Assembly (NCBI GenBank): GCA_024760905.1
Contig: CM045729.1
Span: 3,527,663-3,591,662, forward strand
Reading direction: 5' to 3'
Source of the DNA: Plotosus lineatus
Lineage: Eukaryota; Chordata; Actinopteri; Siluriformes; Plotosidae
Length of the DNA: 64,000 nucleotides
Shown here: piece after piece, positions 1 to 11,357 of the stretch
Layout of the letters: each line of letters opens with the position of its first letter
How positions within the stretch are numbered: position 1 is the first letter of the stretch
Program-made: the position numbers and the translations under genes
Notes under the pieces: model-generated
What the model saw: the letters and a program-made list of their open reading frames with translations, nothing else
Told to the model about the DNA's origin: nothing
The model's database searches: none

Positions 1-369
1 GAAGATTATTAATGAAACTCTGGGCAGTCGTTGATGTAAAAGTAAAAGTGTCGCTGAATACGAAACATCATTCATCTTTTTCCTCCTCCTCCTCCTCTTC
101 CTCTTCCTTTTCCTTTCTTTCATCATCCTCATTTTCACCTCGTCATCTTCATCTTCCTTCACTCCTCTTCCCCAATCATCATCCTTTTACTCCTTTTCCT
201 TCTTCCCCTCTTCATTTCTCCCAAACTCCTCACTCTTGTTCTTCTCCACAACCTCTTCATCCTTCTACTCATCATGGTCTACCCTTCGGCTTTGGCTTTT
301 CCTCTTCTTCCTCATCCTCTTCATCTTTCTCCTTGTGCCCTTTTCTTCATTATATGATGTTTCCAGATC
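1..369. repeat. Pyrimidine-rich TTC/CT tract
   Basis: The plus strand is almost entirely C and T, with runs of TCC and TTC. Open frames here translate to Ser/Phe/Leu-rich low-complexity protein and are not credible genes. The tract leads directly into an RTE-A 3' end, whose own tail is (TTC)n on this strand. Confidence 0.7.
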
Positions 370-370
370 T

Positions 371-538
371 TCTTCTTCTTTTTTTCCTTTTGGCTGTTCC
401 CTTCAGGGGTCGCCACAGCAAACCATCCGCCTCCATCTCGCCCTGTCCTCTGCATCTTCTTGTCTTACTCCAATGACCTTCATGTCTTCCTTCACCACAT
501 CCATAAATCTCTTCTTTGGTGTTTCCAGATGTTCCTCC
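371..538 (-). mobile_element. RTE-A LINE, 3'-terminal fragment
   Basis: The sequence matches the last ~165 bp of the RTE-A copies further along the window, including the landmark GGGGTCGCCACAGC, which encodes the final Cys-Gly-Asp-Pro on the minus strand. It is strongly 5' truncated, as expected for target-primed reverse transcription. The short 3' UTR and a TTC-rich tail lie at its left edge. Confidence 0.75.
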
Positions 539-639
539 TTATTGTTCCTGTTCAATTTTCTCCTTATTCTCTTCCTACTTTTCCTCTGTTACCACTTCCT
601 CCTCTCAATCCTCTGACCCTCATCTTCCCATTTGTTTTC

Positions 640-1238
640 TGCTACTGAGTCCTACTCTTCTCCTTCCCCTCCTCTTCCTCCTTTGCCTGCGCTTCCACAT
701 ATCCCCTCCTTCTGATCCTCTTTCTACCTTTTCTCACCATCCTCCTCCTTTTTCTTCTTTCTCCTCCTCTGTTCCTTTCATTTTCGTTGCAATAATGCTG
801 TGTGCTTAGTACTGTGTTTTATTTGGGGATACATAGAACGGTTCAAGTCATTTGGAAAGTATTTTCATGCTGACTCCAGAAACACTTGATTTATGTATTT
901 ATTGGCTTGACATGATTACGGAAGTCATTTATTTATTTATTTATTAAGTTTATTTTTGTTTCTTTTTGGCAGGACTTCAGTGTGAATTCAAAATGTTCTT
1001 GGACATATAAATACTAATTCCAGCATTTCAGATCACATTAATAACAACAAAGAAGTAAAGCCGCTTTACTGACGAAGCGCCGGGCTGTGGTCCAGAGTGT
1101 GATGTGAATGATCCTCTAACACACAGCTGAAGAACCACACACAGGCTTTTCCAGTGGAAAGTCTAGCAGATCATGTTGGGCCGTTTCAGATGAAACTTTG
1201 TTCAGCTGCCAGGTTTCAGCAAAATTTCCATTTCGAAT
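640..1238. other. No gene seen
   Basis: Pyrimidine-rich to about 780, then AT-rich unique-looking sequence. I see no coding frame, tRNA or recognised repeat. Confidence 0.5.
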
Positions 1239-3751
1239 TCTTCTTCTTCTCCTTTCGGCTTTTCCCTTCAGGGGTCGCCACAGCGAATCATCTGCCTCCA
1301 TCTCACCCTATCCTTTGCATCTTCTTCTCTTACACCAACTACCTTCATGTCCTCCTTCACCTCGTCCATGAATCGTCTCTTTGGTCTTTCTCTAGGCCTT
1401 CTGTTTGGTAGTTCCAACCTCAGCATCCTATTACCAATATACTCACTATCCCTCCTCTGTACATGTCCAAACCATCTCAATCTAGCCTCTCTGACTTTGT
1501 CTCCAAAATGTCTTACATGTGTTGTCCCTCTGATGTGCTCATTCTTGACCCTATCCATCCTCATTACTCCCAAAGAGAGCCTCAACATTTTCATCTCCGC
1601 TACCTCCAGCTGTGCCTCCTGCCTTTTCCTCAGCGCCACTGTTTCTAAACCATACAACATCGCTGGCCTCATCACCGTCTTGTACACTTTTCCCTTCATT
1701 CTTGCCGATACCTTCCTATCACACATCACACCAAATACTTTTCTCCAACCATTCCAACCTGCCTGCACACGCTTCTTCACCTCTTTTCCACACTCTCCAT
1801 TGCTCTGGATTGTTGAGCCTAAGTACTTAAAATCCTCCACCTTTCTTATCTCTGCTCCCTGTAACCTCACCTCTTGGGTCCTTGTCATTCATACACATGT
1901 ATTCTGTCTTACTGAGGCTAACCTTCATTCCCCTCCTTTCCAGTTCATACCTCCACATATCTAGATTTTCCTGCACTTGTTCTCTGCTCTCACTACAGAT
2001 CACAATGTCATCTGCAAACATCATAGACCATGGAGAATCTTGTCTAACCTTGTCTGTCAGCCTGTCCATCACCATAGCAAACAAGAAGGGGCTCAGAGCT
2101 GACCCTGATGCAGTCCCACCTCCACCTTGAACTCTTCTGTCACACCGACAGCACACCTCACCACTGTCTTACATCTCTCATACATGTCCTGCACTACTCT
2201 AACATACTTCTCTGCCACTCCAGACTTCCTCATGCAATACCACAGTTCTTCTCTCGGCACCCTGTCAAATGCTTTCTCCAGATCCACAAAAGCACAATGC
2301 AGCTCCGTCTGACCTTCTCTATACTTCTCTATCAACATCCTCAAAGCAAACACTGCATCTGTGGTGCTCTTTCTTGGCATGAAACCAAACTGTTGTTCAC
2401 AAATGGTGACCTCTGCCCTTAGTCTAGCTTCCACTATTCTTTCCCATAACTTCATCCTATGGCTCATCAACTTTATCCCTCTGTAGTTGCCACAACTGTG
2501 CACATCTCTCTTGTTCTTAAAAATGGGCACCAGCACACTTCTCCTCCATTCCTCTGGCATCCTCTCACTCTCTAAGACCTTGTTGAATGTTCTTGTCAGG
2601 AAATCTACTGCTACCTCTCCTAGACACTTGCATACCGCCACCGTTTTGTCATCAGGACCATGTGCCTTTCCATTCTTTCATGCTCTTCAATGCCCTTCTC
2701 ACTTCATCCTTACTAATCTTTGCTACTTCTTGGTCCTCGATGACACAACTCCACCGGTATGTCATCAGGACCAAGTGCCTTTCCATTCTTCATCCTCTTC
2801 AATGCTCTCCTCACTTCACCCTTCTTAATCTTTGCTACTTCCTGGTCCTCGATGGTCACCTCTTCTACTCTTTTTTCTCTCTCATTTTCCTCATTCACCA
2901 GCTCTTCAAAGTACTCTTTCCATCTTCCCAGCACACTTCTGTCATCAGTCAATACATTTCCCCCTCTGTCCTTAATCACTCTAACTTGCTGTATGTCTTT
3001 CCCATCTCTATTTCTCTGCTTTGCCAACCTGTATAAATCATTTTCTCCCTCTTTACTTTCCAACCTATCATACAAGTCATCATACGCCCTCTGTTTGGCC
3101 TTTGACACCGCCACCTACGCCTTACGCTGTGTCTCCCTGTACTTCTGTTTACTCTCTTCGGTCCTCTCAATGTCCCACTTCTTCTTAGCTAACCTCTTCC
3201 TTTGTACACACTCCTGCACTTCCTCATTCCACCACCAAGTCTCCTTATCTACTCTCCTTCCAGATGACACACCAAGTATTCTCCTACCTGTCTCCCTGAT
3301 CACATTAGCTGTAGTTGTCCAGTCATCTGGAAGCACTTCCTGACCACCCAAAGCCTGTTTCAACTCCTCCTCGAAGACAACACGACACTTCCTTTTTCAG
3401 ATTCCACCACTTTGTCTTCTTCTCTGTCTTTGACTTCTTCACCTTCCTCACCATCAGCATCATCCTGCACACCACCATCCTATGCTGTTTGGCAACACTC
3501 TCACCCGCTACTACTTTGCAGTCACTGACTTCCTTCAAATTACATCGCCTACACAAGATGTAGTCTACTTGTGTGCTTCTACCTCCGCTTGATGCTCCTG
3601 TCTCTTCTGGAAGAAAGTATTTACCACAGCCATTTCCATGATTTTTGCAAAATCAATCAACATCTGTCCTTCTGTTTTCCTTTCCTCGATACCAAGCCTG
3701 CCCATCCTCGTCCCCTCTGTTTCCTGCACCAACATGTCCATTGAAGTCTGC
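1239..3751 (-). mobile_element. RTE-A LINE copy 1, 5' truncated
   Basis: This is a non-LTR retrotransposon of the RTE clade (BovB/Rex3/Expander-like by its motifs). The minus strand encodes part of the AP-type endonuclease, the linker GRWKEYFEELVNEE, reverse transcriptase motifs (GPDDIP, FVDLEKAFDRVPREE, FADDIVICSES) and a C-terminal tail with GRPRERPKRRFMDEV. The FADD aspartates near 2030 are intact. The frame is broken several times: pieces at 1268-1888, 1827-2156, 2093-2641, 2713-3114 and 3115-3556. A 113-bp tandem duplication at about 2648-2860 repeats codons around GPDDIP and shifts the frame. The copy stops abruptly at 3751 inside the endonuclease region. It is a dead copy. Confidence 0.88.
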
Positions 3752-3944
3752 AGAATCCTAAAGAATCCGTTCAAAGATTCAACTCAAAGAATTGACTTAA
3801 AGACCGAACAAATCAGTTCGATAATTCAATTCAGAATTAACTCAACAAATGATCTTAAAGAAAAAAAGCAGAAAGTCTCCGGACAGTCAGATTAAAATAC
3901 CAACTTAAGAAATGAGTTTAGAGAGTCAATTCAAAGAATTGGTT
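3752..3944. repeat. Degenerate AACTCAAAGAATC-like repeat, block 1
   Basis: Short imperfect units resembling TTCAAAGAATTGA and AACTCAAAGAAT recur. The same texture reappears at 4281-4576 and 5400-5560 on the far sides of a SINE and a LINE, suggesting one original array that was split by insertions. Confidence 0.5.
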
Positions 3945-4280
3945 CATTTTCTGAACTGCTTAATCTTAATTAGGGTCACAGGGAGGCTGGCGCCCATTCC
4001 AGCCAACTCTGGGCGAGGGCAGAGCACACCCTGGGTGACTTGCTAGGCCATCATAGGGAAGAAACACTCTGACAGCCCTGCAGCTTTTCTTGCCAAAAGT
4101 CAGCAATGGTTCTTTTACACCAACCACCACAACACTACATAAACCACCACAGACAGTAAGAGACACGGTCGGCATTTGATAATCCAGTTCGTGAACTGGG
4201 GGGGCAGAGATGACCTCTTGAGAGCAGGCGTCAAACCCCTAACCTTAGAATCAGTGATCCACCAGACCACCACTGCCCGG
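3945..4280 (-). mobile_element. tRNA-derived SINE, family 1
   Basis: On the minus strand it opens with a tRNA-like head (GGGCAGTGGTGGTCTGGTGG, then a box B-like region) followed by the body and ends near TAATTAGGATTAAG. The plus strand therefore starts with TTCATTTTCTGAACTGCTTAATC. At least eight related copies or fragments occur in the window. Confidence 0.75.
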
Positions 4281-4576
4281 TTCAAAGAATTTAATTGAAC
4301 CAATTAAAAAAAAAGTTGAAAAAGTGAACTAAACGAATCAACCTAGATGTTCAGCTCAAAGAGTAAACTCAAAACCGTGCAGAAACTCAACTCAGAGTCA
4401 ACTTCAAGACCCAACATAAACTATTAACTCAAAGAATCATTTAAAAATATCACAAGAACATGTTAACTTCAGGAATCAACTCAGCACATTGGCGCAATAA
4501 TTCAGCGCAGGGAGTTAAATTAAGTCTGTCATTTATGAAGAGCACGTCAATAAAACGTGGAATTACAAACATTACG
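4281..4576. repeat. Degenerate AACTCAAAGAATC-like repeat, block 2
   Basis: Imperfect tandem units of the same kind as the block left of the SINE. No coding frame is credible. Confidence 0.5.
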
Positions 4577-5395
4577 TACTTACTTACTTACTTAATCCTC
4601 TTCGTACTGATTGCCCATCTCTGCACCTGTCCTCATGTCCATCCTACTTCCTTCATTTCTTTCTCCACTGATCGCCTCCAGGTTTCCTTAGGTCGACCTC
4701 TCCTTCTCTTCCCCGGTGGTGTCCATCTCATAGCTACTCCTTCTCTTGGGATGGAATCTGGTTTGATTCTGCAGACATGTCCTATCCATCTCCATCTTCT
4801 CCTCTTTATCTCTTGGGATAGTGGGCAGGTGTTGGCTTGTTGGTACAGGTCTTCGTTTGAGATGATATTTGGCCAGTATATACGGAGTATTCTCCTGAGG
4901 CATTTGGTCTGAAATACATCTATCATATTGCAGATGGTCTGTGTAACTTTCCAAGATTCTGATCCATAAAGGAGGACTCCAAGGACATTGCTTTTATATA
5001 TCCTCAATTTGGTGGTAACTGTAATCTTGTTTGACTTCCAAATGTTCCTCAGATAACAGAAAGCTCCTCTGGCTTTAGCTAATCGTGATCTTACATCAGC
5101 TTCTGCGTTTCCACTGGCATGGATCTTGCTGCCCAGGTAAGTGAATTCTTGGACCTCTTCGATGTTCTTGTCTCTCAGTTGCACCACTTCTGGAGACTTG
5201 GCATTAACCTTTAGGAGTTTGGTTTTATCGGTATTAAATGTAAGCCAATCCGTCTTCCTATTGTGTCTTGATCATTGGTTTTTGTCTGGATATCCTGAAA
5301 GCGGTGTCATCCCCAGAAGGGATATGGCATCCGCAAAGTCTCGATCTTCTAACTTTTCTGTGAACGTCCAATTGAGTCCTATTGTGTTATAAGTA
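4577..5395 (-). mobile_element. LINE-C: RT C-terminal fragment
   Basis: The minus strand encodes the C-terminal part of a non-LTR reverse transcriptase: a YADD-box region reading DFADAISLLG near 5310-5340, then EFTYLGSKIHASG, LLYGSESWKVT, RWRWIGHVCRI and GKRRRGRPKETWRR. The longest open piece is 4633-5187 (184 aa). The second catalytic aspartate of the FADD pair reads Ala, so the enzyme would be inactive. The 3' tail on the minus strand is (GTAA)n, seen as ACTTACTTACTTACTT at 4579-4594. The family differs from RTE-A; I cannot assign the clade. It is 5' truncated. Confidence 0.8.
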
Positions 5396-5399
5396 TTAA

Positions 5400-5560
5400 A
5401 GAGAATCGAAATAAAAACCATGTCAATCAACACATGTTCACAACCTCACATTACTGAAGTGCAAGTGATCAAAGAGTCAACTCAGAGTGTTGATTCATTC
5501 GTAAAAGAGTCAAACGAATCATTTACCTTAATGAACATTCAACTTAAAAAGAGTCTGTTT
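5400..5560. repeat. Degenerate AACTCAAAGAATC-like repeat, block 3
   Basis: Units such as AAAGAGTCAACTCAGAG continue the texture seen left of LINE-C. Confidence 0.45.
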
Positions 5561-5629
5561 CAATTGAAAATGGAACTGTGGTAAAGAAAGTGTACAACAG
5601 CACAACATTTCAGGGGGGACAGGGAGGGA

Positions 5630-5630
<1 letters not shown>

Positions 5631-5702
<72 letters not shown>
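5631..5702. repeat. (CA)n microsatellite
   Basis: About 36 uninterrupted CA units. Confidence 0.97.
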
Positions 5703-5704
<2 letters not shown>

Positions 5705-5849
5705 TCCGCAGGCTCGGACATGCTGTTTTATTATTTTTTTCATTCTTGTGCAATGATGGGAATAAACAACTATTTCTCCTTCATGTCAACAATCCAATCA
5801 CCTTGTCAACCTGTTACGCTCCAGAGAGTATCTTCAGGCTGGAGCATAG

Positions 5850-5908
<59 letters not shown>
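5850..5908. repeat. (CA)n microsatellite
   Basis: About 29 AC units, 150 bp from the previous CA tract. Confidence 0.97.
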
Positions 5909-5910
<2 letters not shown>

Positions 5911-6389
5911 GTCGAAGCACCATGGCGAGGGACAATGTGTGTCATGCTGTCCAGAGCGAATGTTCTCTGTATTTGTTTTGTGCAGGAACCTCCAGCATGT
6001 GTCACAGACGATCCATCCTGCAGTGCGTGATGATGATTATTGTGTTGTTCGGCTCGGTTCGGCCCTGCAGCCTCTCTCTCTCTCTCTCTCTCCCCCCTCC
6101 TTTCTTTATTGTGATTGTTGTTTTCTGTGGGAAAATGAAGTATGAGCTGTCATATGGTATAATGTTTGGATTTTTTCAGCTGATATCTGCGCTTTGTGTT
6201 TTTCCCAATTTATCTCAGGACTTTTTTCTCCCAGAGGCTTGTTCTGAAGTACTGTGGAAAATAAAAACCGAGAAAAACAACACAAAGGACAGAGGAGATG
6301 GGATGAAAGCTGTGTAAAGCCTTTGCTTTTGGATCCATCTGTGTGTCAGAAATGGTTTATTTATTTTATTATACAGCCACATTTTTATA
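5909..6389. other. No gene seen
   Basis: Unique-looking sequence with a short CT run at 6071-6092. No credible coding frame. Confidence 0.45.
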
Positions 6390-6392
6390 TAT

Positions 6393-6441
<49 letters not shown>
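6390..6441. repeat. (TG)n/(TA)n compound microsatellite
   Basis: TG units followed by TA units. Confidence 0.95.
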
Positions 6442-6592
6442 CATGGGGTGGATGGCATGCGCTGTCCTCCCTGTCACTCATAAGTGACACTAGGCAATCA
6501 TGGTGGACTGTGAGCTCATGCATAGAGTGGGGGTGAGTAGCACTTTCCGCTGAGTGTTTTACACCAGCCCTGAACAATCATGTGCAGCAGAT
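6442..6592 (+). mobile_element. SINE-like repeat, family 3, fragment
   Basis: Matches the right part of the better copy at 8180-8545: a GGATGGCAT-like start, an AATCATG..CTGTGAGCTC core, and GAGTGTGTTAGACC changed to GAGTGTTTTACACC. Confidence 0.55.
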
Positions 6593-6764
6593 CAAAACAA
6601 GAAGGTTCACGGTATGTGCTTGACTTCATCCTCTCTGTTCGGTAGCTGTCATTTGGTAATGAGGTAGACTTTGATTGATAGGAATTGGCAACAAAGACAT
6701 CAGATGGAAAGTATGTTAAAGTAATCAATAAATAAACCTTGGGAAGAATAAGTCAGGGAGAAAA

Positions 6765-6838
6765 GGTGTAGTGGGGCCTGAACCCCCAGCCTTGGGATCA
6801 GTGATCGAGCACAATACCGCACGGCCACTACTGCCCTG
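6765..6838 (-). mobile_element. tRNA-derived SINE head, family 1 fragment
   Basis: On the minus strand the sequence carries the box A-like start GGGCAGTAGTGGCC and the GATCACTGATCCCAAGGC stretch typical of family 1. Only the head is present. Confidence 0.6.
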
Positions 6839-8179
6839 CAGACAGTTCAATCAAAGCAAATCCAACATCAAGGTCAACAAACAGGTTATATGATCAGACA
6901 AAGTCAACATGTGTGTTTGGTCATGTGATTAGTGATATGATCGTCAGGTGACTGAGATCAATGCAGTGGATCTTGGTTAGTGTTTCAGACTGAGTGCAGG
7001 AACGAGCTGCTGTGATTGTGGGGTAATGCAACAGAAATCTTTTCACAACAGTGACAGACTGAAGAAAGAGAATGGGCGGGGAAAGAAAGAGTGAGAAAAA
7101 AAGAGTGAGAAAAGAAAGAGCGGGAGAAGCCAGAACCTGAATGAAGAAGCATGTGAACAGAAGATCTCGACAGATGCATTCAAAGTGTTTGATGAGATTT
7201 CGGAATGTTTCTGCTTATTATACACACTTTCCTTCTTTCTTTCTTTTTTTTCTTTCTTTCCTTCTTTCTTTTACATCCATTGTTTTAAGAGCTCTGATAC
7301 AAACTAAAAAAAAAAGAAAAAAAGAAAAAAGAACGAAATAAAAAAGCCCAAGAGTGAAATCACCATGAAAGGGGGGGCGGAGTCATAAAGAGAGGCAGTG
7401 TAAAATACAACGCTTTTAGATTTCGATGAAATGAAATAAATTTAAAAAATAATTAATTATAAACCACAAAACAGAGACGGAAAGAGAAAAAAAGAGATTA
7501 AAGCAGAGGAGAGAGAATAAAGATAAAGAGAGACAGCAAGAGAGTGAATGGAGATAAAGAGGGAAAGAAAGAGAATAAAAGAGAGAGAATGAATAAAGGC
7601 AGAATAAAGAGAGAGGCAGAGACAACAAAGAGAGAAAAAAGAAGGAAGAATGAAGAGAGATACTATCTGGCGGAGGTGATAGAAGAACGAGTGTGAGGGT
7701 GTAAATCTGAGGTGCGGTGAGAGGTCGTGTGAAGGTGAATAACACTGATGGGGATGTGTTCATATCTGTCGCAGGTGAAACACATCTGGGCCTCATCACA
7801 ATCTTCCCACGGTTTTTTCCTAAAACTTCCTCGGAAGAAAAAAGAGCCCTTAAACCTCAGACGTGTTCCAGCTGTTCTGTGATTCCTGAATCCTGTTGTC
7901 TTGATAAATTAAAAGCATGTACAATGTGATCTAATTAGAATAGGCAGATGCCCCTAAATGTCCATAAAAGGACATAGGGACGTGTCCAAAGACAAATATT
8001 CACAGAAAGGAAATGAATGGTAAAAGGAACGTCTGAACTCTTCCAGCGATTATGTTTGTAGTATTATATGCCAGTAGTGCAGAGTGGAGACAGAAACATT
8101 TACCAGACTACATACGTTTCAACCTAAGAGGGGGTGGGGCTACAAAACGTATTATCCTTTTAACATTATTAATCTGTTA
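6839..8179. other. No gene seen; purine-rich stretches
   Basis: Contains AG-rich low complexity at 7060-7130 and 7300-7660, and unique-looking sequence elsewhere. Open frames in the purine stretches encode Phe/Ser/Leu low-complexity protein and are not credible. Confidence 0.5.
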
Positions 8180-8545
8180 ACCACTGCCCCAGCTCCTGAG
8201 TGGCGCATCGACAAGGTGCGTGACTGTCAACCTAAAGATTCCAAGTTTGAATCCGGTTGAATGCCACAGCCGTCCGTGACCGGGAGCCCATGGGAGATGA
8301 TTGGCTGATAATTGGCCAAGCCTCTCATCCAGGAGGGATGGCATTCGTTCACTTTCCTGGCACTCGCGGTGATCGCCAGCCAATCACGGGCATCTGTGAG
8401 CTCGTACAGGGTGGATAACGCTTTCACTCAGAGTGTGTTAGACCGCCCTCAAATACACATGTGTCACAGTCCGAAAAGATTCAGGTGGCTCGTGTGGCAT
8501 GTCACAGAGGGGGCGTGAACATGCTTTTGCCCCGCCTTGCCTAGT
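8180..8545 (+). mobile_element. SINE-like repeat, family 3
   Basis: Starts with CCTGAGTGGCGCATCGACAA, has a box B-like GTTTGAATCC, and a body with GATTGGCTGATAATTGGC. Related copies lie at 6442-6592 and 45528-45800. A tRNA-like head suggests a Pol III-transcribed SINE, but box A is weak. Confidence 0.6.
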
Positions 8546-8609
8546 CATATAAAAGGGAAGGGAAAACCTGCTGGGTGGGAATTTTGGATACGAATAAAAT
8601 CAGCTAGTA

Positions 8610-8635
8610 ACAATAAATATATTAACCACTGACCC

Positions 8636-8678
<43 letters not shown>

Positions 8679-8885
8679 CTCATTATTGTTGTATTGTTCA
8701 TGTTGTTTAAGTATTTCAGTGATTTATTTAGTCTTTTTTTGAATAACCAGTGTTTATTATTACAGTATTCTTCAAACATGACTTGCAATTTTTTTTTAAA
8801 TGCAGCTGAGCAATTAAGGTTAAGGGCCTTGCTCAAGGGCCCAACAGTGGTGATTGAGCCACTGACCTTCAGATGAGTAACCCCT
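8610..8885. mobile_element. Teleost short interspersed repeat with AAGGGCCTTGCTCAAGGGCC core
   Basis: Carries the palindromic core AAGGGCCTTGCTCAAGGGCC and a CCACTGACC-like edge, shared with 34860-35041 and 40665-40905. An (AAT)n tract sits at 8636-8675. I recognise the motif as widespread in fish genomes; its transposon class is uncertain. Confidence 0.65.
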
Positions 8886-9052
8886 CGCTGTCCATTATCT
8901 ACACGCTTATATTCACTCATTCATTCACATCACAAAAGAAATGATTCCCTGAGAGTTAAACCCACACTGAGGTCAGAACCGAGTCCAGAACAGCCGGAGA
9001 CTCTTCATCTCTCATTACTGATGATTGGAAGAGTGAGGTGATTTTATCGAGA

Positions 9053-9054
<2 letters not shown>

Positions 9055-9097
<43 letters not shown>

Positions 9098-9126
9098 CAC
9101 CCCTGCCCCTCCCTCTCTATCTCCCC

Positions 9127-9159
<33 letters not shown>

Positions 9160-9322
9160 TCTCTCTCTCTCTCATTCACCCCTCCCCTCCCTCTCTATCC
9201 CCCTCTCTCTCGCTCTCTCTCTCTCTCATTCACCCCCTCCCTCCCTCTCTATCTCCCCCACTCTCTCGCTCTCTCTCTCACTCTCTCTCTCTCATTCACC
9301 CCCTGCCCCTCCCTCTCTATCT

Positions 9323-9379
<57 letters not shown>

Positions 9380-9535
9380 CACCCCCTCCCCTCCTCTCTA
9401 TCCCCCTCTCTCGCTCTCTCTCTCACTCTCACTCACTCCCCCTCTCCCCCTCTCTATCTCCCCCACTCTCTCACTCTCACTATATTCTCTCTCACTCTCA
9501 CATTCTCAATCTCACTCCCTCTCCACCCCTCTCCC

Positions 9536-9591
<56 letters not shown>

Positions 9592-9640
9592 ACTCCCTTT
9601 CTCTGTCACTCTCACTCCCTCTCACTCTCTCCCGCTCACT

Positions 9641-9706
<66 letters not shown>

Positions 9707-9710
9707 GTCT
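9055..9710. repeat. Compound (CT)n tract with higher-order units
   Basis: Long CT microsatellites are broken by a recurrent spacer of the type CATTCACCCC(CTGCCCC)TCCCTCTCTATCTCCCC, seen near 9094, 9172, 9227, 9293 and 9377. The array is therefore a higher-order repeat, not a simple slippage tract. The long Ser/Leu/Pro reading frame across it is an artefact of composition. Confidence 0.9.
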
Positions 9711-9790
9711 GTCAGACTGTGACCAGACAGAAGACACCTGCCGCCCTGTTGTCCCCGGTGGACAGTGATGTAAATTACATGTGTGATTGT
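9711..9790 (+). repeat. Repeat motif attached to a CT tract
   Basis: The block beginning CAGACTGTGACCAGACAGAA and running to GGACAGTGATGTAAAT recurs in inverted orientation at 55290-55375, where it again abuts a (GA)n tract. Microsatellite and flank therefore travel as one repeat. Confidence 0.7.
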
Positions 9791-9926
9791 ACATGCATTT
9801 TCTCTCTTTCCATATAAAACTATTTGAAGAATCTAAATCAAACTTATTACAAAGAGGGAGCTGAGCAACAAGGCAAAGCCATCCATACCATTGATACCAT
9901 CCATACCATCCATATCCAATGACCTA

Positions 9927-10328
9927 CGTTCCAACCTTCACTTACGCTCACGAGATTTGGGTGGTTACGGGGAGATACGATAAGGAACTGGAGATAAGGT
10001 GAGAAGCTCTCTCATCCGGGGAGAGCTCGGAGTAGAGCCGCTGCTCCTCCGCATTGAGACGGGCCAGTTGAGGTGGCTTGGGAAACAGGTCAGAATGCTC
10101 CCTAATGCCTCCCTGGTGTGGTGTTTCGGGTATGTCCAACCGGGAAGAGACCCCGGGGTCGACCTAGAACGTGCCAGAGGGATTACGTCTGTTGGCTGGT
10201 CTGGAAATGCCTCAGTGTCCCCCGAGAAGAGTTGGAGGGATTGGCTGGGGAAAAGAACGTCTGGTCCTCATTATTAGGCTGCTGCCCCCGCGACCTGACC
10301 CCGGATTAAGTGGCAGAAGAAGGTAATT

Positions 10329-10363
<35 letters not shown>
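9927..10363 (+). mobile_element. LINE-B 3'-terminal fragment
   Basis: The translated remnant matches the C-terminal part of the LINE-B copy at 21379-23669 (TLTYGHELW-like start, GRRPRGRPRT-like region, DVWSSL). It is frameshifted throughout. It ends with (ATG)n at about 10328-10363, the same tail type as the larger copy. Confidence 0.75.
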
Positions 10364-10364
<1 letters not shown>

Positions 10365-10386
10365 TATATATATATATATATATATC

Positions 10387-10530
10387 TTCTTTCTTCTTTT
10401 CCTTTCGGCTTTTTCCCTTTCTCAGGAGTCGCCACAGCGGATCACCTGATTTGCACATTTGATTTGATTTACGTCAGATGCCCTTCCTGTCACAACCCTT
10501 TGAGCAAAGGACAGAAACACGCTGTATATA
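10387..10530 (-). mobile_element. Short non-autonomous element with RTE-A ends
   Basis: One side carries the RTE-A 3' end (CTTTCGGCTTTTTCCC..AGGAGTCGCCACAGCGGATCA) and the other carries a block near the RTE-A 5' end (ACGTCAGATGCCCTTCCTGTC). The ~3 kb in between is missing. A second copy lies at 60036-60164 in the opposite orientation, so this is a family and not a single deletion. It is probably copied in trans by RTE-A enzymes. Confidence 0.7.
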
Positions 10531-10532
10531 TA

Positions 10533-10533
10533 G

Positions 10534-10620
<87 letters not shown>

Positions 10621-10622
10621 GA
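10533..10622. repeat. (GATA)n microsatellite
   Basis: About 22 GATA units directly beyond the short RTE-A-derived element. Confidence 0.97.
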
Positions 10623-10917
10623 TGAAAGTTTCTGATGTCATATTATGGATTAGAAATTTTCATTCCATCAATTTCCACTTAATCGCGGGGAGGCTTTCAT
10701 GGCTGGTCTGTGTTGAACTTTTATAGTTGAAAAATGGTGTGTACAGGGCGGGATATGAAAGCGGCTGAGGTGTACACACTTGTAGATGCAATGTGATTTA
10801 TGAGCTGAAGATTTCTGACAGGTCAGCGCATGCAGAGTTTTATTATTTATTACAAGCAGTTTTATTTATTTATTTTGCTGTTTCCCAGATTAAAAAAATA
10901 AATAAATAAAAATAAAA

Positions 10918-10921
10918 AAAA

Positions 10922-10977
<56 letters not shown>
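10918..10977. repeat. (AAT)n microsatellite
   Basis: About 18 TAA units immediately left of a SINE head. Confidence 0.95.
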
Positions 10978-10979
<2 letters not shown>

Positions 10980-11298
10980 GGCAGTGGTAGCCTGGTGTTA
11001 AAGGTGCTGGATCACTGATCCTAAGGTTGGGGGTTCGAGCCCCACTCTCCACGGGTGGTCACTGTCCTTCTAGTGCATGAACTGGGTTATCAAAGGCCGG
11101 CCATGTCTCTCATTGTCTATGGTGGGAGATTCATCTAAAAGAGCCATTGCGGACTTTCAACAAGAGGAGCTGCATAGCTGTCAGCGTGTTTCTGCCCTGC
11201 CAGGGTGTACGCTGACCTCGCCCAGAGTCGGCTGGGATGGGTGCCAGCCTCCCCGTGATCATAATTAGGAGTAAACAGTTATAGAAAAGAATGAATGG
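10978..11298 (+). mobile_element. tRNA-derived SINE, family 1, near full length
   Basis: The head has a box A-like GTGGTAGCCTGGTGTTAAAG and box B GGGGTTCGAGCCCC. The body ends GATCATAATTAGGAGTAAAC and is followed by ATGAATGGAT and an (AAT)n tract. This is one of the best family 1 copies in the window. Confidence 0.8.
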
Positions 11299-11339
<41 letters not shown>

Positions 11340-11357
11340 TATTATTATAATAATACT
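11299..11357. repeat. (AAT)n tract between a SINE and RTE-A
   Basis: AAT units, then ATT units, then ACTAC, directly abutting the RTE-A 3' tail. The 5' end of that RTE-A copy, 3.1 kb away, abuts TATAATACTACTAC, so this tract probably holds its target-site duplication. Confidence 0.9.

Noticed and set aside
9038..9817. 259-aa Ser/Leu/Pro open frame
   Set aside because: It is the translation of a CT microsatellite with phased spacers; composition alone keeps it open.
10533..10622. GATA tract as a sex-chromosome marker
   Set aside because: GATA repeats can be enriched on sex chromosomes, but a single 90-bp tract says nothing about chromosome identity.
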